Below, in pieces: positions 17,145-25,540 of a DNA stretch of 64,000 nt. The translations under genes were made by a program, and so were the position numbers. Source of the DNA: Solidesulfovibrio magneticus RS-1 (GTDB taxonomy: Bacteria; Desulfobacterota; Desulfovibrionia; Desulfovibrionales; Desulfovibrionaceae); NCBI RefSeq assembly GCF_000010665.1, contig NC_012796.1, forward strand, positions 1,612,001 through 1,676,000, given 5' to 3'. The notes under the pieces are model-generated. The model saw nothing but the letters and a program-made list of their open reading frames with translations. It was not told the DNA's origin and did no database searches. Within the stretch, counting starts at the first letter, position 1; each line of letters begins with the position of its first letter.

Positions 17145-17351
17145 TCAACGAACGGATGACGGGGGCATGGCATCTGCGGTGAAGACCTTGCGCGCCTCGC
17201 GGAAGGCGTCGAGGTCTGTCGGATCGTAGACCACCACTTTGCCGAGCTTGTAGTAGCGCGGGCCACGGCCCTTGCAGCGCCAGACTTCGAGGGTTCCGGG
17301 CGAGACGCCCAGGTATTCGGCGGCTTCACGGGTACGAAGGCTTCGAGGCAT
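17145..17351 (-). CDS. AlpA/excisionase-type helix-turn-helix regulator
   Basis: The 68-residue product is a single winged HTH (LRTREAAEYLGVSPGTLEVWR, then GRGPRYYKLGKVVVYDPTDLDAF), the form of AlpA regulators and excisionases. AAGGAG precedes the ATG. It lies between repeat sequences and the primase-helicase gene and probably controls that gene or assists recombination of the element. Confidence 0.8.
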   Translation of the reverse strand: MPRSLRTREAAEYLGVSPGTLEVWRCKGRGPRYYKLGKVVVYDPTDLDAFREARKVFTADAMPPSSVR

Positions 17352-17412
17352 ATGGCATCTCCTTGAAGGCAGTTAAACTGCCCATGGGATGCCCGGGGGA
17401 GGGAAAAGAAGG

Positions 17413-17493
17413 AAGGTCTCCAGCAACGTAAAGGTCTCCAGCGACGTGAGGAAGGTATCCAGCGACGTGAAATAGGGGGTCAAGCGACGTGCA
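17413..17493. repeat. iteron-like repeats upstream of the AlpA-like gene
   Basis: Three copies of AAGGTNTCCAGCRACGTRA (17413, 17431, 17452) and a degenerate fourth (about 17475) recur every 18-23 bp. They could be binding sites for the AlpA-like protein or a second origin. Confidence 0.65.
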
Positions 17494-17540
17494 GCCAAGC
17501 TGACGTCGTTTGAGAGGGAGGGGGAAACGCGCAGGCGATT

Positions 17541-18245
17541 TTATGATGTTCCTTTTAAATCATCGGGCAAGCCACGTCGGAAAGCTTCGAAGCCTGCACT
17601 CCTGGGCAGAGTGTCGTTGTCTGCAGCCCAAAGAACACGCCACATGTTTTTATGCTGCTCTATCGATTTAGGCTTGCCGTTACGAGTACACGTGACGGCT
17701 AAAGATACAGCCTTTTCAACAGTGATGGTCCAGTCGGCTATTGCCCTGTCTTGGCGAGATTGTGTTGCACGGTCAGTCTTTAGTTGCTGAGTTCCTTGTG
17801 AAGACTTATTTGTCTTTTGTTTGAGTGTTTCAAGTTCATTCCTCAGCCTTGATATTTCTTCTTGAGATGAAATGAGTAGCTTTTTGTAATCAACAATGCT
17901 GCTGTCCCATGATGAGATTGGCAGTGTATCGATGATTCTCTTTATCCCGGGCTTGTCCTGCTCGCTGGTCAGGAATGCAACGAGCTCATCTTTTTTGAAT
18001 TTCAGGTCGCGCAATTCATCAGGGGCGTCAAGCCACCGATAATAAATTGTATCGCCTTCTCCAAATGGACCAAGATCGCCCGTTAGATAGACGCATCCGA
18101 TGGGAAGATCTTCTTCGTCTTGTCGTTCAATTACTCGCTTCCCATCTCTGTTATATGCCGGAAGTCCTTTTGCAATAAACAGCGCTTGTTCGAATAAGCT
18201 GACCTCGTACGATTCAAGGGCTTTGACTGGTATCCATCTGCTCAT
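17541..18245 (-). CDS. hypothetical protein with coiled coil
   Basis: I place the start at the ATG at 18245, where GAGAG stands 8 bases upstream; ATGs at 18254 and 18275 are alternatives. The 234-residue product has an N-terminal globular part (MSRWIPVKALESYEVSLF, a LPIGCVYLTGDLGPFG stretch), a coiled coil at about 125-165 (many E/K/L, Gln- and Thr-rich) and a C-terminal part. No family recognised. It is the rightmost accessory gene before the tRNA and may be cargo of the integrated element. Confidence 0.5.
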   Translation of the reverse strand: MSRWIPVKALESYEVSLFEQALFIAKGLPAYNRDGKRVIERQDEEDLPIGCVYLTGDLGPFGEGDTIYYRWLDAPDELRDLKFKKDELVAFLTSEQDKPGIKRIIDTLPISSWDSSIVDYKKLLISSQEEISRLRNELETLKQKTNKSSQGTQQLKTDRATQSRQDRAIADWTITVEKAVSLAVTCTRNGKPKSIEQHKNMWRVLWAADNDTLPRSAGFEAFRRGLPDDLKGTS

Positions 18246-18436
18246 GTCGCACTCTCGCATCTTGAAAATTGACAACGCATAGGGATGTCGGCGCGAACTC
18301 GGCCTTGGAGCGGGCTTGAGGTGACGCTTACTATACTGTTGCTTGAAAATGAACTGGGAGGTGATGGGGGGCGGGGGATCGCAGGCTTTCCAGGGGGTTG
18401 TTCGCTCGTGGTTAGGAATAGGTTAGGAAAAAGAAA

Positions 18437-18468
18437 AAGGGCCTACAGCGTTTTTGCTGTAAGCCCTT
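18437..18468 (-). terminator. terminator of the initiator tRNA gene
   Basis: On the minus strand an AAGGGCTTACAGC / GCTGTAGGCCCTT stem with a loop of five A is followed by TTTCTTTTT. It lies 9 bases beyond the tRNA 3' end. Confidence 0.85.
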
Positions 18469-18476
18469 GGACTTCC

Positions 18477-18553
18477 TGGTTGCGGGGGTGGGATTTGAAC
18501 CCACGGTCTTCGGGTTATGAGCCCGATGAGCTACCGGTCTGCTCCACCCCGCG
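18477..18553 (-). tRNA. initiator tRNA-Met (CAT)
   Basis: The 77-nt gene includes an encoded CCA. The anticodon loop reads CTCATAA on a GGG/CCC stem, the mark of initiator tRNAs, and the first base C faces A at position 72, a mismatch typical of tRNA-fMet. The T loop TTCAAAT is intact. The gene's 3' end faces the accessory region to the left; such ends are common integration sites, but I found no duplicated 3' end inside the window. Confidence 0.95.
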
Positions 18554-18672
18554 TCGTGGAGAAATGTATCTAGGCAAAACGGCGCTCACCGTCAAGCAGA
18601 AATTTTGAAAAACTGGCATTTCTTTGTGCGGTGTTTTGTGATAGACTGAAAAAACAAATGGTTGGCGATAAA

Positions 18673-18942
18673 ATGGAAACACAAGTTCTGGTTGGCGCGG
18701 GCTTGGCCTGCTTCGGGGCTTCCCTGTTTGGCCAAAAACGGGCAAGGTGGCTGGCCCTGGGCGGGGGTGGGCTTGTCACCCTGGCCGCCTGGGCCGAGGC
18801 CGATCCCGTTTTGGGCCTCGGCGGGCTGGCCGCCGCGCTGACCGTCTGGTTCGGCCAACGTGCCGGTTCGCGGCGGGGAGCCCGGGGCCTGGAGCCGCGC
18901 CCCGATACCCCTATGGCGGAGACGTTCCGCAAACTTCCTTGA
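18673..18942 (+). CDS. small membrane protein
   Basis: The 89-residue frame has the third-position GC bias of the core genes. It begins with two hydrophobic segments (about 5-20 and 25-63) and ends in a basic tail rich in Arg. The start is uncertain; an in-frame ATG at 18658 is the alternative, and neither has a strong Shine-Dalgarno. It lies between tRNA-fMet and rpmH. No family recognised; it could be a non-coding frame in GC-rich DNA. Confidence 0.45.
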   Translation: METQVLVGAGLACFGASLFGQKRARWLALGGGGLVTLAAWAEADPVLGLGGLAAALTVWFGQRAGSRRGARGLEPRPDTPMAETFRKLP

Positions 18943-18996
18943 CGAGCGGGGGGAAGACGGCTATTGAAAAACGTTCACCACAATTCTTTGGAGATT

Positions 18997-19533
18997 ATGC
19001 ATGAGCAAGAAGACATACCAGCCGAGCAAGATTCGCAGAAACCGCAGCCACGGCTTTCTGGTGCGTTCCCGGACCAAAAACGGACAGGCCATCCTGCGCC
19101 GTCGTCGGGCCAAGGGCCGCAAGCGCCTGGCCGTCTAGTCTTTCCTCCGGCGCACAGGCTCCGGACGGGTAGGGAATTCGCGGCCTGCTTCGAAGCAGGC
19201 CGCCGTTACCATGGCAAGGCTTTCCTGCTCTTTGTCCTGCCGCGAGCGGAGGCGAACGCGCCCTGGCGGCTTGGCATGGCCATCAGCAAAAAAGTCGGCA
19301 ACGCCGTCGCGCGTAACCGCGTCAAGCGGGTGGTGCGCGAATGTTTTCGTTTGTGCGCCCCCCAGGCCGTGGCCGGCCTGGACGTCGTCGTCGTTGCCAA
19401 GAAATGCCTCGACCCGCGCCGGTTGGACCTGCATCAGGCCATAAGCGATTTGCGCCCGCTCCTTATCAGGATGGCCAAGGACCTCGACCGCCCGGCTCGG
19501 CCGGGAAGCGTGGACCCATGCGACGCGCCGTGA
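18997..19533 (+). CDS. rnpA: RNase P protein component with rpmH nested in its frame
   Basis: The conserved body begins around 19155 ([16 protein letters not shown]) and includes [21 protein letters not shown] and RVVRECFR, the RNA-binding signature of RnpA, which matures tRNA 5' ends with the P RNA. Between 18997 and the body no in-frame ATG, GTG or TTG exists. The ATG at 18997 (four bases before that of rpmH, under the same GGAG) would add about 53 residues and place rpmH entirely inside rnpA, as reported for Thermus. Alternatives are a rare start codon near 19138 or a sequencing error. The end overlaps yidD by 16 bases. Confidence 0.85.
   Translation: MHEQEDIPAEQDSQKPQPRLSGAFPDQKRTGHPAPSSGQGPQAPGRLVFPPAHRLRTGREFAACFEAGRRYHGKAFLLFVLPRAEANAPWRLGMAISKKVGNAVARNRVKRVVRECFRLCAPQAVAGLDVVVVAKKCLDPRRLDLHQAISDLRPLLIRMAKDLDRPARPGSVDPCDAP
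19001..19138 (+). CDS. rpmH: ribosomal protein bL34
   Basis: The 45-residue protein follows the bL34 pattern: [43 protein letters not shown] stands 7 bases before the ATG. It is the first gene of the conserved rpmH-rnpA-yidD-yidC-khpB cluster. The whole gene lies inside another open frame, that of rnpA, whose only standard start codon is 4 bases upstream. Confidence 0.97.
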   Translation: MSKKTYQPSKIRRNRSHGFLVRSRTKNGQAILRRRRAKGRKRLAV

Positions 19534-19772
19534 TCTGGGCTCTCAAATGCTATCAGCTGGCCATCTCGCCGCTTAAGCCCGCGTGTTGCCGGTTTGCGCC
19601 CTCCTGTTCCGCCTACGCCGTCGAAGCCGTGGAGCGCTTCGGCGTGGCTCGCGGCGGTCTGCTCACCCTCTGGCGGCTTCTGCGCTGCCACCCCCTGGCC
19701 CGTGGCGGGTACGATCCCGTGCCTGCCGTATTTCCGCATCTCCTGCGCGCTCCCTGGCGCGCTTCGCCATGA
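19518..19772 (+). CDS. yidD: membrane protein insertion efficiency factor YidD
   Basis: The 84-residue product has the YidD signature: YQLAISPLKPACCRFAPSCSAYAVEAVERFG, with the conserved PxCRFxPSCSxYA cysteine motif, then LLRCHPLARGGYDPVP. It assists YidC in inserting proteins into the inner membrane. The ATG overlaps the end of rnpA by 16 bases, and yidC follows after 35 bases, so the genes are one operon. Confidence 0.93.
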   Translation: MRRAVIWALKCYQLAISPLKPACCRFAPSCSAYAVEAVERFGVARGGLLTLWRLLRCHPLARGGYDPVPAVFPHLLRAPWRASP

Positions 19773-19807
19773 CGGCGCATCCACACTTCGACGGGATATG
19801 AAGGACA

Positions 19808-21406
19808 ATGGAAAACAAACGCGTAATTTTGGCCGTGGCCCTTTCTCTTGCCGTCCTGGTCGGCTGGAATTTCCTCTTCCCCCCCGCAAAGCAGGCGCCC
19901 AAGCCTGACGCCGCCGTCAGCCAGCAGGACGCTCCGGCCCAGTCCAGCCCGGCCGCGCCCGCCGCCAAGGCCGAAACCCTGGCCGCCTTCGCCCCCACCC
20001 CGGGCAAGAGAATCACCATCGACACGCCGCTGTATACCGCCGTCCTCAACTCCACCGGCGGCGTCCTCGAACAGTTCGCCCTCAAGAACTACCGCGAGAC
20101 CATCAAGCCCGATTCGCCCCTGGTCAACCTCATCGACGACAAGGCCAAAGCCAAAGCCCCGCTGGGCATCATCTTAAACGGCTCCCCCACCTGGCAAAAC
20201 GTCGATTGGTCGGCCGAAGGCGGGGATCTCAAGCTCGAAGCCGGCGCGGCCGGAACGGTGGTCCTGGCCGGCCGCATGGGCGACGTGGTCGTCAAACGCG
20301 AACTGACGTTTTCCGGCGACTCCTATATTATTGATGAAAAGTTCTCCCTGTCCAACAATGGCGGCGCGCCCCTGCGCAACCGTCTGTCCCTGACCGTGGC
20401 CGTGGACCGCCTCTCGGCTGCGGACGACTCCTACAACCCCACCCAGGCCGCCTTCTACGGCGCGTCGGGCCTTGACCTCGAAAGCGGCGACAAGAAGCTG
20501 GCCGAGGGCGTGGCTCCGGAAAAGCCCATGGAGTGGGGCGCGGTCATGAGCAACTACTTCCTCGTCGGCATCGTGCCCGAGGCCGCCGATCTGCGTGGCA
20601 AGGCCAAGCTTGAGGACGGCGTGTTCCGCGTGGCCCTGGACAAGGACGGCCTGGAGGTCCCGGCCGGTGGTCGCTCCGATCTCTCCATTGCCTATTTCCT
20701 CGGTCCCAAGGTGCCCAAGTACCTGGAAATGGCCCCGCACAAGCTGGTCGCCTCCATCGACTACGGCTGGTTCGACTTCGTGGCCAAGCCGCTTATCAAG
20801 CTCCTGCACTTCTTTTATGACTATGTCGGCAACTACGGCGTGGCCATCATTTTGCTGACCATCCTCATCAAGCTCATCTTCTGGCCCCTGTCCCAGAAGT
20901 CCTACAAGTCCATGGATCAGATGAAGAAGCTGCAGCCGCTGCTCACCCAGCTTCGCGAGAAGTACAAGGATGACCGGCAGAAGATGAATGAAGAGATGAT
21001 GCAGCTGTACAAGACCTACAAGGTCAATCCGGCCGGCGGCTGTCTGCCCATGATCGTGCAGATCCCCGTCTTTTTCGGGTTGTACCAGGCGCTGCTGCAT
21101 TCCATCGAACTGCGCCACGCCTCGTTCATCACCCATCTGCCCTTCACCAATATGATCTGGCTGGCCGACCTCTCGGCCAAGGACCCATTCTACATCACGC
21201 CGCTGATCATGGGCGCGACCATGTTCCTCCAGCAGAAGATGACCCCGGCTCCGGGCGATCCCACCCAGGCCAAGGTCATGCTTTTTATGCCCGTCATCTT
21301 CACTTTCATGTTCCTCAACTTCCCCTCCGGACTGGTCGTGTACTGGCTGGTCAACAACGTCATTTCCATCGCCCAGCAGGGATGGATGCTCAACAAGAAG
21401 TCCTGA
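19808..21406 (+). CDS. yidC: membrane protein insertase YidC
   Basis: The 532-residue protein has a first membrane segment at about 5-22, a large periplasmic beta domain (about 40-330) typical of Gram-negative YidC, and a C-terminal insertase core of five membrane helices starting near 340 ([17 protein letters not shown]). Signature stretches include [17 protein letters not shown] and [17 protein letters not shown]. It inserts and folds inner-membrane proteins alone or with SecYEG. It lies between yidD and khpB in the conserved order. Confidence 0.97.
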
Positions 21407-21464
21407 CGCCTCGTCAGCGAGCATCCGGCCGCGAACAGATGGAAGCGCAACGCAAGGAGCAACT

Positions 21465-22565
21465 ATGAGCGAATGGAAGACCTACAGCGGCAAATCCGTG
21501 GACGAGGCCATGGAAGAAGCCTGCCGCAGCCTGAGCGCGCCCCGGGAAAAGCTCGAGGTCGAAATCCTCTCCGGCGGCTCGTCGGGCATCTTTGGCCTTG
21601 TCGGCAAGAAAAAGGCCCAGGTCCGGGCCCGGCTGCGCGAAGAGGTCAATCTCCTCTCCGACATGGGCGGCAAGGGCGAGCGCCGGGACAATGACCGCCG
21701 TGACGGCGGCCGGCGGGGCAACCAGCGCCAGGCCGATGCCCCGCGCCAGGACGGGCAGGCCAAGGCCGCGCCCAAGGCCGAACCCAAGCCGGCCCCTAAG
21801 GCCGCGCCCACGCCCGCGCCGGTTGAAGAACGGCCGGCCCCTGTCCAGAGCGCCGCGCCGACTGCACCGGCCGCGCCGAGCGCTCCGGCCCCCAAGGCCG
21901 AAACACCGCCGCCTCCGCCCCGCCAGGCCGCGCCCGCTATGTCGGACCTTTCCGGCGACGACGAACCTTTTGAGGATGACTTCGACGACGCCCGCGACCA
22001 GAGCGAGGCCGATTCCGGCCGGTCCGGCCGCGAATCCCGTCGAGCAGCGCCAGCTGCCGAGCCGCAGCCGCTGACGCCCGAACTCTCGGCCATCGTGCGT
22101 GAGGCCATGGAGCACATGCTCGACGGCATCCTTGGCCAGCGTCCCGAATTCGAGATCTCCGGCCACAGCGAACGCGTTTCCGTGCTGATCTTTGACGAAG
22201 AAAATTCCGGCCTGCTCATTGGCCGCGAAGGCCAGACCCTGGCCGCCATCCAGTACATCGTCAACCGCATCGTCATCCGTCGCCACGGCAGCCCGGTCAA
22301 GGTCCAGATCAACACCGGCGAGTACCGCGAGCGCCAGGACGACAACCTGCGCAAGATGGCCATTTTCCTGGCCGACAAGGCCAAGACCCTGGGCCGTCCC
22401 CAGTCCACCAAGCCCCTGTCCTCCTACCACCGCCGGGTGGTGCATCTGGCCTTGCAGGAAGACGAGGGCATCTCCACCCGTTCCAAGGGCGAAGGGCCGC
22501 TCAAGCGCGTGCTCATCCTGCCACGCGGCGGCCGGGGCGAGTCCCAGTCCAGCCAGCGTTCCTAA
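21465..22565 (+). CDS. khpB: RNA-binding protein KhpB (Jag)
   Basis: The 366-residue product has the Jag N-terminal domain (1-50, EWKTYSGKSVDEAMEEACR), a long Pro/Ala/Lys linker (about 70-190), a KH domain (about 205-285, GLLIGREGQTLAAIQYIVNR) and a C-terminal R3H domain (RRVVH motif at about 325). It binds RNA and in other bacteria works with KhpA in post-transcriptional control. AAGGAG precedes the ATG. The linker is longer than in many homologues. Confidence 0.93.
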   Translation: MSEWKTYSGKSVDEAMEEACRSLSAPREKLEVEILSGGSSGIFGLVGKKKAQVRARLREEVNLLSDMGGKGERRDNDRRDGGRRGNQRQADAPRQDGQAKAAPKAEPKPAPKAAPTPAPVEERPAPVQSAAPTAPAAPSAPAPKAETPPPPPRQAAPAMSDLSGDDEPFEDDFDDARDQSEADSGRSGRESRRAAPAAEPQPLTPELSAIVREAMEHMLDGILGQRPEFEISGHSERVSVLIFDEENSGLLIGREGQTLAAIQYIVNRIVIRRHGSPVKVQINTGEYRERQDDNLRKMAIFLADKAKTLGRPQSTKPLSSYHRRVVHLALQEDEGISTRSKGEGPLKRVLILPRGGRGESQSSQRS

Positions 22566-22974
22566 GCGCGCCGGCGGCGCACCAATCATGTTCGCAAGCG
22601 GCGGGGTATCATGCCCCGCCGTTGTTGTTTGCGGCGGCTGCGCTACTGTTCGGTGAAGGGCGGGGCTTTATCGGACGCCCACCACCCAACAGCGCGAAGC
22701 TTGGTTGTGGACAGGGCGACGGGCAGCAATGTCTTCGGCATTCTCGGGAACCATCTTGCAGGGAGAGGCTTCCAGGCGCGATCAGGGCCGCATTCCCCTC
22801 GACCTTGCAGCGCATTTCCTATACAAGCCCGGTTTCCGCCACGCCCATGACCGGGATGTTGCCTGGATGCGCCGCGCTGGCGGCCCCGGGGCACAGGCCG
22901 CGCCGTATCCGGCGGCCGTCCTGTGCGGTCGGCTGTTTCAGGCCGGGCCGAGGGCAGGGCGGCAAGGAGGAACC
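22566..22974. other. 409-bp gap without supported gene
   Basis: No frame in this GC-rich stretch shows a recognisable protein or a good start. It may carry the promoter of the following transporter gene; no clear -35/-10 pair is visible. Confidence 0.4.
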
Positions 22975-23871
22975 ATGCGCAAGGCTTCGCTTCGGGCCGA
23001 CATCCTGTGTCTTGTCACCGCGCTTATCTGGGGTTTTGCCTTCGTGGCCCAGCGGATGGGCATGGACCATATCGGCCCCATGGCCTTTAACGGCATCCGC
23101 TTTGCTCTGGGGGCCATGGTGCTTGCCCCCTTGGCCATTCGCTCCCTGCGCTATCCGCCGCCGGCCCCATTTTTGCCCGGGGCCAAGGACGGCTTTCCCT
23201 GGCTCGGGGGACTCGCGGCCGGCGGCGTGCTCTTTGCCGGCGCGACCCTGCAGCAGGTGGGGATGCTCTATACCACGGCCGGCAAAGCCGGCTTTATTAC
23301 CGGGCTGTATGTGGTGCTGGTACCGCTTTTGGGTCTCTTCTTCGGCCAGAAGGCGGCTCGGGGCGACGTCATCGGGGCGGTGGCCGCCGCCGTGGGCTTG
23401 TATTTCCTGTCCGTCACCGAGGATTTCACCCTGGCCCCGGGCGACGGCCTGGAACTGATCGGCGCGGTGTTCTGGGCCGGCCATGTGCTGGTCATCGGCT
23501 GGCTTTCCCCGCGCACCCGGGCGCTGCCCCTGGCCTTGGCCCAGTATGGCGTGTGCTCCATCCTGAGCCTGACGGCGGCGGTGATCTTCGAGGACACCAC
23601 TTGGGCCGGCGTTGCCGGCGCGGGCTGGGCCATCCTCTACGGCGGCGTGCTGTCCGTGGGCGTGGCCTACACCCTGCAGGTGGTGGCCCAGCGCGACGCC
23701 AACCCCACCCATGCCGCTGTGCTGCTCAGCTTCGAGACGGTGTTCGCGGCCGTGGGCGGGGCGCTGTTTCTGGACGAGAGTCTGGGCGGGCGCGGGCTTT
23801 TTGGCTGCTGCCTGATGTTCGCCGGCATGTTGGCCGCCCAGCTGTGGCCGCGCAAGCCTGCCTCGGCCTGA
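22975..23871 (+). CDS. EamA-family (DMT) transporter
   Basis: The 298-residue product shows ten hydrophobic segments arranged as two EamA repeats (ALIWGFAFVAQRMGMDHIGP at the start; the second begins near 155 at LELIGAVFWAGHVLVIGW). The family exports or imports small metabolites, often amino acids or their derivatives; the substrate cannot be told. The ATG at 22975 has AAGGAGG upstream; longer frames to the left are not supported. A bidirectional terminator follows directly. Confidence 0.88.
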   Translation: MRKASLRADILCLVTALIWGFAFVAQRMGMDHIGPMAFNGIRFALGAMVLAPLAIRSLRYPPPAPFLPGAKDGFPWLGGLAAGGVLFAGATLQQVGMLYTTAGKAGFITGLYVVLVPLLGLFFGQKAARGDVIGAVAAAVGLYFLSVTEDFTLAPGDGLELIGAVFWAGHVLVIGWLSPRTRALPLALAQYGVCSILSLTAAVIFEDTTWAGVAGAGWAILYGGVLSVGVAYTLQVVAQRDANPTHAAVLLSFETVFAAVGGALFLDESLGGRGLFGCCLMFAGMLAAQLWPRKPASA

Positions 23872-23893
23872 GGGTGAGGCGGACACTCCCCAT

Positions 23894-23927
23894 AAAAAAA
23901 GCCCGGCCGGAGCCGGGCTTTTTTTAT
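23894..23927. terminator. bidirectional Rho-independent terminator
   Basis: A run of seven A, GCCCGGC, loop CGGA, GCCGGGC and seven T. It serves both the EamA gene (plus) and the LysM/TPR gene (minus). Confidence 0.93.
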
Positions 23928-23944
23928 GGGCTAGTGAACGCTGC

Positions 23945-25321
23945 CTACTGGCAGAGTTTTTCCTTCTTGACGCTTTCGAGGAGTTCGCAGTCGCCCAGCG
24001 AACAGGCCTTCTGGTAGTCCTGGCACATGGGGCCGTACTGCTTGAGGCGCAGGTAGGTGAATCCCCGGCCCTTGTAGTAGTCGGCTTCGGTGGGGCCAAG
24101 GCTGATGGCCTTGTTGAAGTCCTCAACGGCCTGCTGGTACTTGTCGGACCGGGCGCGGCTCAATCCCCGCATGGAATAGGCCAGGGCGAAGCTGGGGTTT
24201 TTCTCGATGGCCTTGGTATAGTCGTCGATGGCCTTGGGATACTGGGCCAGGTAGTAGTGGGCGTGGCCCCGGCTGGCGAAGAAATCGGCCCGGTTGGGAT
24301 TGAGCTTGATGGCCTTGTCAAAAAATTCGATGGCCTTTTGGAATTTGTTTTGCTTGCCGAATTCGATACCCTTTTCAAAGGCTGCTTCGGCATCGGCAGA
24401 ATCCCGGCTTTCGGGCAGGGCCGGGGTCGGGTCGGCCGTTTCCGCGGCGCGGGACGGCTTGGCCGGAGCCCGTTCGGGCACGGCCTCGGGTTCGGCCTCG
24501 GGCAGGCCCCGCCCGGGCAATTCGGCTTCGGCCGCCTTGGCCGCCGCCGCCGCCGGGATGGTCAGCTTCTGGCCAGCGTGGAGCTTCTTGCCCATGTCGG
24601 GGTTGAGCCGGGCAAGTTCTTTTACGCTGATGTGGTAGCGCTTGGCCACGGAATCGGGCGTTTCGTTTTTGCGCACGGTGTGGCTGATGGTGGCGTCGTG
24701 GCTTTCAGTGGACTTGGCCGATTTGGCCGAAGGTTTTTCGCCCGGTTCGGGCTTGGCGTGATCGGCCTTGGCCGGCGCGCCGCCCGGCAGTACCAGGACA
24801 TCGCCGATGAGCATCTTGTTCGGCTTAAGATTCTTATTGGCCTTTAAGAGGTCGTCAACGCTGACGCCATGTTTGGCGGCGATGCCGCCCAGGGAGTCGC
24901 CTTTTTTAACGGTGTAGCTGCCGCCGTGGCCGGACGGGGCAGGAGCCGGGGCACCGGTGCTGGAGGTGGCGGATTTTTTCTCTTTCTCCCGGTCCCGGGC
25001 TTCGGCGGCGCGTTCCTTGGGCGAGGTCGGCTCAGCTTTCGCCTTGTCCTTGTGGGCAGGCTCTTTGTCCGGGGCTTTCTTGTCGGCCTTGGCCGGAGCG
25101 GAGCTGCCGGGGATGGTCAGGCTGTCGCCGATGAGCATTTTGTTCGGCTTGAGGTTCTTGTTGGCCTTGAGCAGCTCGTCCACGGAAATGTTATGCTTTT
25201 TGGCGATGGACTGCGGCGTGTCCCCGGCCTGGACGGTATAGGCGTCCGCCTGGGGGGGGAGGCTTGCCACGGCCAGGCCCAGGCAGATAAGGGCGGAAAG
25301 AAAAGCTGAAATTCGAGGCAT
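23945..25321 (-). CDS. secreted LysM and TPR repeat protein
   Basis: The 458-residue product starts with a signal peptide (about 1-27, cleavage after ADA). Three LysM domains follow (about 28-72, 135-179 and 210-252), two of them sharing KHGVSVDDLLKANKNLKPNKM-type sequence, separated by Lys/Ala/Pro-rich linkers. A run of about four TPR units fills residues 310-445 (FEKGIEFGKQNKFQKAIEFF and similar). LysM binds peptidoglycan and TPR binds proteins, so it is probably a periplasmic scaffold. It is a single gene convergent with the transporter. Confidence 0.9.
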   Translation of the reverse strand: MPRISAFLSALICLGLAVASLPPQADAYTVQAGDTPQSIAKKHNISVDELLKANKNLKPNKMLIGDSLTIPGSSAPAKADKKAPDKEPAHKDKAKAEPTSPKERAAEARDREKEKKSATSSTGAPAPAPSGHGGSYTVKKGDSLGGIAAKHGVSVDDLLKANKNLKPNKMLIGDVLVLPGGAPAKADHAKPEPGEKPSAKSAKSTESHDATISHTVRKNETPDSVAKRYHISVKELARLNPDMGKKLHAGQKLTIPAAAAAKAAEAELPGRGLPEAEPEAVPERAPAKPSRAAETADPTPALPESRDSADAEAAFEKGIEFGKQNKFQKAIEFFDKAIKLNPNRADFFASRGHAHYYLAQYPKAIDDYTKAIEKNPSFALAYSMRGLSRARSDKYQQAVEDFNKAISLGPTEADYYKGRGFTYLRLKQYGPMCQDYQKACSLGDCELLESVKKEKLCQ

Positions 25322-25540
25322 GGCACCACCTTGGTACGATCTTACGGGTCATGAGTCATCGAAGGTGAACAAGTTTGAAGTGTTCGTTCTAGACTACCTC
25401 GGCCCAAGGGGCAACGTTTTTCCAAATACGAAAGATTACAGGAAAATGAAAATGTTGTTCATGTTGGCCGGGGCAGTCTTTGATCGGCCGCGCACGTTGT
25501 TCATCGCGGTGACACGCCGCCAGTGGGAGGGGAAATAGGC

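Noticed and set aside
18477-18553. tRNA-fMet as proven attachment site of the left island
   Set aside because: The 3' end faces the island, but I found no duplicated 3' segment in the window and the terminator next to the gene is intact.
20174-21424. Long minus-strand frame antisense to yidC
   Set aside because: High-GC third-position bias opens the complementary frame; the protein is His/Gly-rich nonsense and has no recognised domain.
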